DNA of 54,693 bases from JAFNGF01 sp964567045. Lineage in GTDB: Bacteria > Planctomycetota > Phycisphaerae > Sedimentisphaerales > Anaerobacaceae. The stretch's first letter is position 1. Each line of letters starts with the position of its first letter. Below are positions 22,909-30,877 of this stretch, in pieces. Under the pieces are notes generated by a model, which did not search any database, was not told the origin of the DNA, and worked only from the letters and a program-made list of their open reading frames with translations. The DNA lies in the NCBI GenBank assembly GCA_964567045.1, contig CAZMLE010000023.1, positions 1 to 54,693 on the forward strand, in the 5' to 3' direction. A program made the translations under genes and the position numbers.

Positions 22909-25900
22909 CTACTTCATATCTATATTCCGATTCCAGTGTCTTATGTATACCTGTCCCTGCTCACACGTCTCGTCATCAACTAAGCTAAATTGCTGTTGGC
23001 ATTCCGGTGCTAGACGTTGCCGTATTGCTTCGGTAATGGCCACGTCACCGATCTTCCTTTCTCTTTTGTCACCGATCTGGTGCGCGGTCATTCCAGGCCT
23101 AATCCAACCATACCCATGACCCAACTGCCGTTGGTGCCAAGCAATACCTACCCGCAGTAAACCAAATGTACGAAGTTCACTTACGTCGTGCTCTATGATT
23201 TGAGTTGCCCTCCTTATAAGGTCGAGAGCACAAAGAAAGACGTTCTCTGGATTAGGACCGGCTAATATGACAGTGTCGCTCGTTTGTCCTGCGAAATGCA
23301 CATCTGGAAAGATATTTGAAGCTTTTTCAGCGCAGGTTTTTAACTTTCCATGCAACGAAGCTACCATCTCATCAACATCGCTATAAGTAAGGCGTGAAAT
23401 AAGGCGTGCCATACCCACGAAGGGCTTTGTATCGGCGATCGCCACAGCATACGGGTCTGGTAAGGTGATCTCCTGCAAGCATGCAATCAAGGCTAAGTGC
23501 CTATCCTCACGCAAAATGTCACCACGGCGTGAAGCAATACGAGGGATTCGTTTCCCCGCGTCAAACAGACCCAAAATCAACTGAAAAGTCCTTGAAAGGG
23601 ACTCGGCTATCGCTGTTGTCAAAATACCCTGATTTGCTCGTTTAATACAATCTTGTAGATCAGTATCCCATGGCTCCAGTTCTGGAGCATTCTTTAGGAG
23701 GTCTGCAAGATAGTAAGAAGCGTCTTTAGGCCTACCAGTGTGATCAACCTTCTCCGAATCAGCTCGTCTATCAACATCAAGACCACAACGCGTAAGAAGT
23801 TGACGAGCAAAGGAGGAAAATGGTCGCATAATTCTGCAAGCCCATTCCAAATTGCCGACTGGATATTCAGACTTACTTTCGATACATGGCTCTACATCAA
23901 CAGTTTCCAACACGACATGGGTCATCTCATAGTCGCCTGAATCTCTGAGTATTTCAATTTGCTGCCTCAAATGGGGAATATTCCTATACATCTCAATCTT
24001 GTTGAATAGTAGGGCAGCCGGTTCAGCAAAATTACTTAGAGCCGGTTCCAATACAGGTTCGTTGTAATGTCGCTCGTTGAGAGCCATCACCTTCAGGGTC
24101 TCAAAGAGCCTTTCTCCTTTTTCTCGCCAATCCTCAAGCTCAAACAGGCCGCACTCATATGTCCTCTTTTGATTGCGCGACGACGCAAGAACTACCAAGG
24201 CATCTCTAAAAACTGAAAAACCTGACGTTCCTTCTCGTGAGAACCTTCTTGTCTCACAGTTTTCCTGTATGGCAGCGTACATACGGACAAGCCCACTTAA
24301 GTATGCCTTTGTAGCCCCATCTATTCTCGTGTCATATATGGTGCGCCAAGTAAAGATAGATCTGTCGTTGGGTTTGAATGCTCGATGCACCTTAGAACCG
24401 TGCGGCTTTTTGGATTCTACGATACATCCATGTTGAAGTAAGAAATCCTCCAATCGCTGATATGCACCAGAAGAGGTCATTCGGTCCACGACCGGAATTG
24501 GGCCATACTTGTATGGCTGTAAGAAGTAATACAAAGCAACAAAGTTTTTCTTTGGCCAGTCTTCCCACAAGTTGGCAAAAAGCTTGGCAAAGTGAGTAGC
24601 ACCAATGCTCGACTTCTGGACGCGCTTTAGGAATTGCTCCAAGGCCGTCGGGCAGATAGCCAAAGTCTGCCGCATAATATTATCGTCGTGAATATGGCTT
24701 GAACCGTCCTCAGGTGCTAACGGAGGGTCGAATTCACCACGGTAGAATCCGCGCTCAACTTCTATGAAGGTCTCTTTCTCATCGTAACTATCTTTGGTGT
24801 AAACAGCCGGTTTTATGGTGCCCCAGTCTATTTCGTAGTCGAGAACTCGCCCTATAGCAGATTCTGAGTATGCCTCTAACTGCCGAACAAGCGTAGCATA
24901 CGTAATCGGCGGCTCCTTTGTGTTTCCTGAAGAATCTATTGACTTCAGTGGGACTATATCTAAGAAATTGAGGCGGCAAGCAAAGACATCATGACTACAC
25001 GCTGATAGCCTGCCTGTTTCTCGAACGGACAAAGATGGAGGAGATACAGGCTGTCGAGAGAATAGGCGTTTTCCAGCGTGCGCTTCAGACAAGATAGTCC
25101 TTACTTTTTTCTCGATTTCGGTGCCTCGATCTAAACCGAATGTTGCACGCAACTGGCCAACGTCCAAAGCATCAGGTGTATTCCGAAGGCAAATACCAAC
25201 ATTCTCTGCCGCCCCCGAAGTCCGAAAATCGTGAAGCAGACCGATTGCGAATTCAATACATAAATTCTCATAGATGCGGGTCATTGGCCCCGCATAAATA
25301 CTGGTCACGGATTTCAAGGTGGATTCCTTTGAGAAGAGGAGTTTATCACTTGCTTCAAAGAAGGCGTCCGACCATGCTGCTGCGGTTGCTATGATTCGTG
25401 GGTATACAATGAAGGCAACGAAGCAATCTCCGGTTTGTGGATTTAGATAAAGGCGAATTTTGCAGGGGCCATCCCAAAAGACGTGAAAGTCATGTCCGAG
25501 GTCTATCGTACCAGTGTCAAAGAACTGAGGTCTATCAAGACTAATTGCGAGAAGATCACGGTCACACTCAGGGTCAGGGCGAGTCACGACAAAAGCCCGC
25601 CCCCAATTAGCCAATTTCTGGATAATTAGCTCGGCAGAGAGGTTCTGCGCAATCTTTCCTCGAACCACGAGATGGTCCACATCCAAAGGAGGGTTGGACA
25701 GGCCCAGAAGCCGAGAGATCGCTGTAGCACGCCGCCCAAACTCCAAGTCGGCGAGATTTTCGCATATGCACGCCCTGCACTCCAATGTTTCGCCAGACTC
25801 CGAATGCGATCTTCGGCAAATACAGACAAAGCTGTTCACGGTCGCCTTGATGTCTTGTAGCTTGAGCCTCATATCATGCATGGCTCGGCCATACTGCATC

Positions 25901-26367
25901 ATCTCATCAAATAATAAGACCTTTTTCCTTCGGAATGTACGCCGCAACTCGGCCTCTTTCATTATGTGCACCGCTGTACTGTGCCATAGATTTCTTCCCC
26001 ACTCGAAAGTATTTGGCATCATCATTTGCCAGACCTTTGCTCCTCGCCGGTCATTCACTATTACGTGGTCTGGCTGCAACTCTCTAAGACAACTTTCCAA
26101 AGATGCCTTCCACGAACTCAGTAGGAGTGTCGCCCATGCGGGTGGATTAGAGTGTGAGATTGTCGGGCTGCGACCACTTGCTGGATCGGTGGCACCGGAG
26201 AGAAGTCCCTGCTCAAAGGCTCCCATTACCAGATTTCGATCGAAACGCCATTGCACCCCGGCTTTCTGGCCTTGCAATCTCCCGCTCTGGATCCAACGCC
26301 TGACGGTAGACTCCGAGACGTTGAAATACCTTGCGACATCGTCCACTGTAAAGAATTCTGTGCTCAT
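22909..26367 (-). CDS. Large HTH-phosphoribosyltransferase-cyclase-like protein
   Basis: 1152 residues. (1) Residues 4-48: an excisionase/MerR-type helix-turn-helix (FTVDDVARYFNVSESTVRRW). (2) About 85-260: a type I PRTase-like domain, with HVIVNDRRGAKVW and the motif VLLFDEMMQYGRAM (150-163) at the PRPP-loop position. (3) A long middle part without a known domain, including HVFWDGPCKIRLYLNP. (4) About 971-1130: a class III nucleotidyl-cyclase-like domain with the first metal Asp in AVAIADTKPF (Asp979), the second in GQTSDTVILAG (Asp1031) and a LRVGIAWHQ strand. The usual Asn/Arg catalytic pair is not evident, so activity is uncertain. It is first in an operon with PyrF and PyrE and has a consensus promoter. 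Immune signalling or pyrimidine-derived messenger synthesis is my inference. Confidence 0.65.
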   Translation of the reverse strand: MSTEFFTVDDVARYFNVSESTVRRWIQSGRLQGQKAGVQWRFDRNLVMGAFEQGLLSGATDPASGRSPTISHSNPPAWATLLLSSWKASLESCLRELQPDHVIVNDRRGAKVWQMMMPNTFEWGRNLWHSTAVHIMKEAELRRTFRRKKVLLFDEMMQYGRAMHDMRLKLQDIKATVNSFVCICRRSHSESGETLECRACICENLADLEFGRRATAISRLLGLSNPPLDVDHLVVRGKIAQNLSAELIIQKLANWGRAFVVTRPDPECDRDLLAISLDRPQFFDTGTIDLGHDFHVFWDGPCKIRLYLNPQTGDCFVAFIVYPRIIATAAAWSDAFFEASDKLLFSKESTLKSVTSIYAGPMTRIYENLCIEFAIGLLHDFRTSGAAENVGICLRNTPDALDVGQLRATFGLDRGTEIEKKVRTILSEAHAGKRLFSRQPVSPPSLSVRETGRLSACSHDVFACRLNFLDIVPLKSIDSSGNTKEPPITYATLVRQLEAYSESAIGRVLDYEIDWGTIKPAVYTKDSYDEKETFIEVERGFYRGEFDPPLAPEDGSSHIHDDNIMRQTLAICPTALEQFLKRVQKSSIGATHFAKLFANLWEDWPKKNFVALYYFLQPYKYGPIPVVDRMTSSGAYQRLEDFLLQHGCIVESKKPHGSKVHRAFKPNDRSIFTWRTIYDTRIDGATKAYLSGLVRMYAAIQENCETRRFSREGTSGFSVFRDALVVLASSRNQKRTYECGLFELEDWREKGERLFETLKVMALNERHYNEPVLEPALSNFAEPAALLFNKIEMYRNIPHLRQQIEILRDSGDYEMTHVVLETVDVEPCIESKSEYPVGNLEWACRIMRPFSSFARQLLTRCGLDVDRRADSEKVDHTGRPKDASYYLADLLKNAPELEPWDTDLQDCIKRANQGILTTAIAESLSRTFQLILGLFDAGKRIPRIASRRGDILREDRHLALIACLQEITLPDPYAVAIADTKPFVGMARLISRLTYSDVDEMVASLHGKLKTCAEKASNIFPDVHFAGQTSDTVILAGPNPENVFLCALDLIRRATQIIEHDVSELRTFGLLRVGIAWHQRQLGHGYGWIRPGMTAHQIGDKRERKIGDVAITEAIRQRLAPECQQQFSLVDDETCEQGQVYIRHWNRNIDMK

Positions 26368-26436
26368 AATTTGTACCTCATTCGAATAGGAAAATAGCTT
26401 CTTTTGCCTGTTACTTCATACATAGTTCCTGGGTCC

Positions 26437-26465
26437 ATTATAGCATCGCATGCCACCCCCGTCAA
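26437..26465 (-). promoter_or_regulatory. Strong sigma70-type promoter of the HTH-PRTase-cyclase/pyrF/pyrE operon
   Basis: On the - strand TTGACG (26465-26460), a 17-bp spacer and TATAAT (26442-26437) form a near-perfect -35/-10 pair. The inferred start lies about 60 bp before the ATG at 26367, which has GAGG about 8 nt before it. This is the best bacterial promoter match seen in the element. Confidence 0.8.
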
Positions 26466-26875
26466 TAGGCGGCAATGAATAAACCTGACAGGAGAGCACA
26501 ATGCGGTGACGTAACTGGGCGAGATTTCCATAAACACCTTTGAATTAAAGCTTTACGCGCAAATATGCCCTCATTGTGTGCTTTCAAGTCATCCCTTCCC
26601 TTTTTCATTAAGCCCAAAATTCGCCTGTTGGTGAGCGCATAGGTGGGAGAACGGTTTGAACGTAATGGCCTAAGACCGAGCCACAGATAGCACCAAGTTT
26701 CTCTTTTCGCTGTGCCCCTGCACAATTAGAGAAAATACTTGACACTATACATAGCAGCGGCTGCTAAACTTACTCGCCCGACCGAAAGCCTCCAACAACC
26801 AGCACCTCTCGCCTGCGCACGCCTCAAGCTAGAAAGTATCACTGACAAAAAGACACCACGAGCATACCCTGCTAT
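26466..26875. other. Intergenic region without a supported gene
   Basis: About 410 bp between the cyclase-operon promoter and a small - strand gene. An 87-codon frame exists on the - strand (26462-26725) but has no ribosome binding site or recognisable product. This may contain the right boundary of the tRNA-Gln element; I see no copy of the tRNA 3' end here. Confidence 0.4.
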
Positions 26876-27034
26876 TCAAAAACCGTTACTATTCTTGCCC
26901 AACTCTTCATCTATCAGCCCCGAAGCCTCGTTCTTACTCACATTTTTCTGATATTTTATCCCCAAACTATCCATAAATGTCCTCTGTTTGAATGTGGCTG
27001 GCTCATTGTTTCTTGCCTCACGCTCTTCTATCAT
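26876..27034 (-). CDS. Small helical protein coupled to the IS-interrupted gene
   Basis: 52 residues. It begins with an ATG that overlaps the stop of the upstream interrupted gene (ATGA at 27031-27034). The sequence MDSLGIKYQKNVSKNEASGL, then IDEELG, resembles a small domain (LGI-x-Y-x-x-x-I-S-K-x-E-A-S-x-L-I-D) found at the ends of plasmid and phage proteins; its function is not known. It is the last gene of the - strand plasmid-type run that starts at 30227. Confidence 0.5.
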   Translation of the reverse strand: MIEEREARNNEPATFKQRTFMDSLGIKYQKNVSKNEASGLIDEELGKNSNGF

Positions 27035-27388
27035 TCTTTCCACCCGCTGGTCTTTAGCGACTTTTGGAAGAGCGGGACTATTACCTCCGCATTCTGGGTT
27101 TTCTCACCTATCTGTTCCAGTAGTTCCAGATAGCTTTCTAACCTTTGTTTTATCTTTTCATCCATTTTCTCATCCACCTCCTTACAAAAACTTGAACATG
27201 ATTGAAAGCCAGCGCGAGCTTCTCCAAAGCAGTCGGTACCGAGATGGCACGCTTCCTTGACAGCGCCGCCGACTTCCACCTCAGGACAAAATTGCCAGTT
27301 CTTCCTCGGCACTTTCCAAACCCTCGGCGATAAAAGTCTCAATTCTGTCTCTGAAAAATATCCAAACTCAGCACAATCAGGACAACTG

Positions 27389-27405
27389 CAGGGTCTTTCA
27401 GTTCT
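27389..27405 (+). repeat. Left inverted repeat of the IS
   Basis: 17 bp, matches the right end at 28584-28600 exactly in inverted orientation. Confidence 0.92.
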
Positions 27406-27455
27406 TGGTGGGGTTTTGCCGATAAGTAGTAATGGTCGTTATGGAGGACCATACT

Positions 27456-28584
27456 ATGGCGGCAAAACCGACATTGTGGGAAACATTCGGGCAGGTTCGT
27501 GATCCACGAAGCCCATCAGGACGACGCTACCCTTTACAGGCTATACTGACCCTTACTTCGGTGGCTATGCTCTCAGGAGCCAGGAGCCTATACGCCATCG
27601 CCCAGTTTGGACGGGACTACGGCCCTGAGTTTGCCAAAGCCTTGGGCTTCGCCAAAGGCAAGACACCCTGTTGCACAGCCTTACATTATCTGTTCAAGCA
27701 GTTGAACCCAGAACACTTCGAGCGTGCACTTCGATCTTGGCTACGTGGCCGACAGAAGAACGGCTGGAAAGCGGTCGCCATCGACGGCAAGACCTTGCGA
27801 GGAACTCAGGGGCATCAGTTGCCGGGAGTTCACCTTCTGGCGGCTTATGCCCATCAGGCCAAGGCCGCGTTGGCGCAGCTTGCGGTCCCAGGACACACCA
27901 ATGAACACAAGGCCGCGTTGCAACTTTTGGACATCTTACCTGTGAAGGATACTGTCGTGACCGGGGATGCCATGTTTTGCCAGAAGGACTTGTCTATCAA
28001 GGTGTTACGCAAGGGTGGGCACTACATCTGGCCTGTGAAAGACAACCAGCCACAGTTCAAGGAGCAGATCGTCACGGCCTTAGATGACCGGTCGCTTTCC
28101 CCCTCAGCAGGCTCGACTGGCTCAGCAAGACCAACAGCACGCCAGTAGCTTCAATAAGGGTCATGGCCGAATCGAACGGCGTACTCTTGTCACTACGACG
28201 GTCCTACAAGGCTACAGTGACTGGCCGGGATTGCAGCAGGCCTTTCGCTTGGAACGTCAACGGACGGTTCATGGTCGCACGAGCACTGAGGTGGCGTATG
28301 GGATTACAAGCCTGCCGAGGCAGTTGGCTGACGCGGAACGATTGCTGGCCTTGTGTCGGGGGCATTGGGGGATTGAGAACAGTCTATTCCACATCCGCGA
28401 TGTGACGTTCGGAGAAGACCTTTGCCGGGTTCGCAGTGGTGCTGCCCCGCAAGTCTTGGCCGCTGTGAGAAATGCAATCATCTCTCTTCTGAACGCGGCG
28501 GGGGTCTGTAACAAGGCTGCGGCTCTTCGACGTCACGCTGCCCAGCCTCACTTGGCTTTGGCTCTCCTCCACGACACTTCTTGA
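27456..28584 (+). pseudogene. ISAs1-family transposase, frameshifted
   Basis: The start is the ATG at 27456 with GGAGG 8 nt before it. The first frame covers LWETFGQVRDPRSPSGRRYP, the catalytic first Asp region AVAIDGKTLRG, LLAAYAHQ, the second Asp in VVTGDAMFCQKDL and HYIWPVKDNQPQ. The rest (ERRTLVTTTVL, the Glu-containing HWGIENSLFHIRDVTFGED and RVRSG) is in the +1 frame. The switch lies at TTTCCCCCT (28096-28104), a C5 run. A family member normally has one frame, so this is an inactivating indel, a base-calling error or, less likely, programmed shifting. Confidence 0.85.
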
Positions 28585-28600
28585 GAACTGAAAGACCCTG
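28584..28600 (-). repeat. Right inverted repeat of the IS
   Basis: 17 bp, exact inverse of 27389-27405. The transposase stop codon TGA ends at the first base of this repeat. Confidence 0.92.
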
Positions 28601-28801
28601 AGGACAACTGGCCAATCTTAGATAACCAAAGAGAATTTGGTTATCCTTACAGACTTTGCCATCAATAAGGCTATCCTGCTTATACGCCTTCTCTGTCACA
28701 AAACAGTAGCTGCCCTCAATACTTTCATAAATCTCAATAACTGGTTTGCCTTTAACCGTTACAGTTTCCTTCATTTTCAACACCCCCTTGAGTATGATGC
28801 T

Positions 28802-29389
28802 TCAAATCAGCACACAGCACAAATCACAAATAAACTCAGCAGTTTCGCGTTTTTCTACGACCAGATGGATGTAGCCAGTTGCTTTCTGCACATCTTCCAG
28901 AAATGCCTCTTCTGGATAGAGCTCGTCCTGCGGAAAAGGATGCTCCTTCAGATATTGCTTAACAGCGTCCACACCCGGCAGACAGTCCCATGTCACGATT
29001 TCATCCATTATGCTTTCTCGAATAAGAAATTCATAATGGCTTTCGTCGGTTTTCAATTCCATTAGTTCAAATACCATTTTCTTCGAGTTCTTTACAGCAA
29101 CCTCCTTATGATTGTTTGAGTATGGCAGGGACACTTGATACAGCAATCTTGCCCAGTCAAGAATATCTTGCCCGCTCTTTTTATTAGCTGAACCCTGCAC
29201 TTTTGCTCTGGGTGAAAGGCAGATATAGTGATATTCTGCTAACTTGGCAGGAAAATAAGGTCTTGTATATTGACGTGACAATACTTCTCTGTACCTTCGT
29301 GGCTTTTCTGCGACATACCTGTGCCCGTAGCTGTTTCTTTGATACCCATATAAAAGTGGCATACCAGCAACGTTCGTAATATAGTTCAT
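28802..29389 (-). CDS. Hypothetical plasmid-type protein
   Basis: 195 residues, ATG with AGAGGGT before it. Parts such as YGYQRNSYGHRYVAEKPRRY and PRAKVQGSANKKSGQDILDW are not recognised. The C-terminal half is acidic and helical (EEAFLEDVQKATGYIHLVVE). It lies 28 bp before the interrupted gene and 30 bp after the 51-aa gene, so it is in the same operon. Confidence 0.5.
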   Translation of the reverse strand: MNYITNVAGMPLLYGYQRNSYGHRYVAEKPRRYREVLSRQYTRPYFPAKLAEYHYICLSPRAKVQGSANKKSGQDILDWARLLYQVSLPYSNNHKEVAVKNSKKMVFELMELKTDESHYEFLIRESIMDEIVTWDCLPGVDAVKQYLKEHPFPQDELYPEEAFLEDVQKATGYIHLVVEKRETAEFICDLCCVLI

Positions 29390-29419
29390 TTTTGCTACCC
29401 TCTTAACCTGACAAAGAGC

Positions 29420-29575
29420 TCAGGCTATTCGCCCAAGCTCCCTGAGCCAAGCTCTCTTCTCAGTCTCTTGTCTTGTTCTTTCCTGTTCTGCGGCTTCTGC
29501 TTTTTCTTTTGCCAGGACATCGTGTCGGACTTTTTCCCACATCTCAAGCTCCTGCATCCATCTTTCAGCATCCAT
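29420..29575 (-). CDS. Small charged helical protein
   Basis: 51 residues, almost entirely a charged helix (ERWMQELEMWEKVRHDVLAK, then EKAEAAEQERTRQETEKRA). The ATG lies inside the end of the upstream gene, overlapping it by 11 bp. Composition suggests a coiled coil; no function can be assigned. Confidence 0.5.
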   Translation of the reverse strand: MDAERWMQELEMWEKVRHDVLAKEKAEAAEQERTRQETEKRAWLRELGRIA

Positions 29576-30227
29576 TTTTCATTGCCTCAGCATAGCAGGC
29601 TTGACTATCGCTGAGCTGAACACCAGCGGCTGCTAATATTTCCGCCCGTTTTACTTCCGCCCTGCTGTTCAGCAACCCACTCACCCTTTCTTCTATCTCC
29701 TCTACCATTTCCGCAACCCCCTTAGGAACAACACCCCCTGAAGAATCATCTGCCATCAAAACGATGTCAGTTGCCAAGCCTCTTATTTTTACTAATTCGT
29801 TCATCTTTTGAGCCCAGCTAAGCCCATTGCCTACTCTGGGTACGTTGATGATGTCAGGGTCAGCGATGTTGCTTCTGCAAGTCTGACAGCACCAGTTTCT
29901 CTTGCCTGTCTTTAGGTTCTCTATTTTTCTCAGGTTATCTCTGCCCTTGCAGTAACAGCAGGCAGCATAGGCTTTGTGATGATGGCCGTTGAAGTATCTC
30001 TCGAATCCAACTTTGGCGTAACAATACTCTAAAAATACTGCTGCATCTCGTCTGGTTATAACTCTGCTATCCAGAATCTTCTTGAGCTTCTTATATTCTG
30101 ACAAATTGAAGTCTCTGCTTTGAATTATGTGCTTTATCGCCTCTGCCTGCTTCTGCGATATTTCCTTCATCTGTTCTTTTGCAGCGTGTATCATTTTTAT
30201 TGAGTACCTCCTTTCATTTGATTTCAT
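29565..30227 (-). CDS. Zinc-finger hypothetical protein at the head of a leaderless operon
   Basis: 220 residues. The N-terminal part is helical and basic (AAKEQMKEISQKQAEAIKHI). A zinc site follows: HKAYAACCYCKGRDNLRKI and WCCQTCRSNI, four Cys in two CxxC pairs, like HNH-type or zinc-ribbon proteins but without a visible nuclease His motif. The C-terminal third is helical. The ATG has no ribosome binding site; instead a TATA box lies 24 bp upstream, as expected of a leaderless archaeal-type transcript. It heads the - strand run down to 26876. Confidence 0.55.
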   Translation of the reverse strand: MKSNERRYSIKMIHAAKEQMKEISQKQAEAIKHIIQSRDFNLSEYKKLKKILDSRVITRRDAAVFLEYCYAKVGFERYFNGHHHKAYAACCYCKGRDNLRKIENLKTGKRNWCCQTCRSNIADPDIINVPRVGNGLSWAQKMNELVKIRGLATDIVLMADDSSGGVVPKGVAEMVEEIEERVSGLLNSRAEVKRAEILAAAGVQLSDSQACYAEAMKNGC

Positions 30228-30244
30228 ACTATCAGTAAGACATA

Positions 30245-30256
30245 CTTATATATAAA
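30245..30256 (-). promoter_or_regulatory. Archaeal-type TATA box of the 30227 operon
   Basis: TTTATATATAAG on the - strand is centred about 24 bp before the ATG at 30227, the spacing that puts transcription start at the start codon. No Shine-Dalgarno-like sequence lies between. Confidence 0.6.
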
Positions 30257-30310
30257 TGTTGTGGCGATAGAAGATATACTTTCCATAATATATATTATAT
30301 TACAACAATC

Positions 30311-30318
30311 TTTATATA
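30311..30318 (+). promoter_or_regulatory. Archaeal-type TATA box of the RHH gene
   Basis: TTTATATA is centred about 26 bp before the ATG at 30341, again without a ribosome binding site. It is divergent from the box at 30245-30256. Confidence 0.6.
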
Positions 30319-30340
30319 CCTATGTCTGGTTGTAAGTGAC

Positions 30341-30487
30341 ATGCCAACGCTAACAATTTACTTAACCAACGAACTTTACGATAAGGTCAAAAACTCACCG
30401 AGCAAGATAGTAAGAGCTGCGTTGGAAAAATACTTCAAAAGCAATGGCAGCAAGCCTGAAGACAGCAAGCCAGCGACTCAGAAATAA
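30341..30487 (+). CDS. Ribbon-helix-helix (CopG-like) DNA-binding protein
   Basis: 48 residues. A strand PTLTIYLTNELYDKV is followed by helices SPSKIVRAALEKYFK and a short polar tail, the compact RHH pattern of CopG/MetJ-type repressors such as plasmid copy-number and partition regulators. The gene is too small for most automatic gene tracks. It is transcribed divergently from the operon at 30227, so it probably represses one or both promoters in the 110-bp region between them. Confidence 0.75.
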   Translation: MPTLTIYLTNELYDKVKNSPSKIVRAALEKYFKSNGSKPEDSKPATQK

Positions 30488-30877
30488 AGCAATGAGAGAA
30501 CCTTCCAACAAGCCGTAGAATCGCTTGTGCTACCTTTATGCCTATTTTTAATGATATTTGTTTTGTTACCGATATATCTGGGTAAACGCTTGGCGTTCAG
30601 CAGGGAAAGTGACGCAAGGAGCGGCGGCTGAACCCAACTATTTGAAAGAGTCTGTTTTCTTTCCTCACCATCCAACCAAGCTCCTGCTATGAATTGGGAA
30701 ACATAGTCATTGAAACAGATGATAATGGGAGAGAACTTGATAAAGAACGGACTCCGGGAAAAGCTGTCGAATCCTAATCAGCCATCTACCCACCTGTAAC
30801 TGACCGCTTACATAATAGCTAAAAAAGAATTCTACTATCGTCCTCGGTCTGCGAAAAATAACCGCGAGGCGGCTACC
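30488..30877. other. Intergenic region with R1 repeat and gene remnant
   Basis: Holds repeat copy R1-1 (30566-30633) and, at about 30692-30778, a 28-codon open stretch (GNIVIETDDNGRELDKERT) that looks like the C-terminal remnant of an unrelated protein. This is where the sequence changes from plasmid-type to planctomycete-type genes. Confidence 0.4.
30566..30633 (+). repeat. Dispersed repeat R1, copy 1
   Basis: About 68 bp ending in GTTCAGCAGGGAAAGTGACG and GAGCGGCGGCTGAAC; its last 39 bp have 7-bp inverted ends GTTCAGC/GCTGAAC. Related copies lie at 32211, 36401 and 39715 in the same orientation, and a truncated one near 37241. Confidence 0.8.

Larger units (their letters stand above)
12178..26465. 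mobile_element. Integrative genetic element inserted at the 3' end of tRNA-Gln (right end uncertain)
   Basis: The left end is set by the tRNA-Gln 3' half next to a tyrosine integrase. From 13.7 to 26.4 kb all genes are on the - strand and most are accessory: radical SAM protein, primase-like protein, small membrane and hypothetical proteins, a MraZ-like protein, a YbjN-like protein, and the HTH-PRTase-cyclase/PyrF/PyrE operon. I could not find a second copy of the tRNA 3' end in the window, so the right boundary is only a minimum, set at the promoter of the last collinear operon; the element may extend further. Confidence 0.7.
27389..28600 (+). mobile_element. ISAs1-family insertion sequence (1212 bp)
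   Basis: Bounded by 17-bp perfect inverted repeats CAGGGTCTTTCAGTTCT (27389-27405) and its complement (28584-28600). Both ends are flanked by the 10-bp direct repeat AGGACAACTG (27379-27388 and 28601-28610), a target duplication of the length made by this family. The single transposase gene is frameshifted. Perfect ends and duplication show a recent insertion. Confidence 0.92.
27031..28774 (-). pseudogene. Plasmid-type hypothetical gene split by an insertion sequence
   Basis: The 5' part runs from the ATG at 28774 (GGGGGTG before it) to 28611 and reads VKGKPVIEIYESIEG, KVCKDNQILFGYL and RLASCP. The 3' part runs from 27378 or so to 27031, with DCAEFGYFSETE, VWKVPRKNWQFCPE and a coiled-coil-like end (KIKQRLESYLELLEQIGE). 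If the IS and one copy of its 10-bp target duplication are removed, the two parts join in frame without a stop to give a protein of about 175 residues. Cys pairs (SCPDC and others) suggest a zinc-binding protein. The present gene is disrupted and would yield only a truncated protein. Confidence 0.85.

Noticed and set aside
22909..26367. Identification as a known Pycsar system
   Set aside because: Pycsar has a small separate cyclase plus an effector gene. Here the cyclase-like domain is fused to HTH and PRTase domains, the catalytic Asn/Arg are not evident and no effector is seen.
26462..26725. 87-codon - strand frame as a gene
   Set aside because: It overlaps the promoter of the cyclase operon, has no ribosome binding site and has no recognisable or natural-looking protein sequence.
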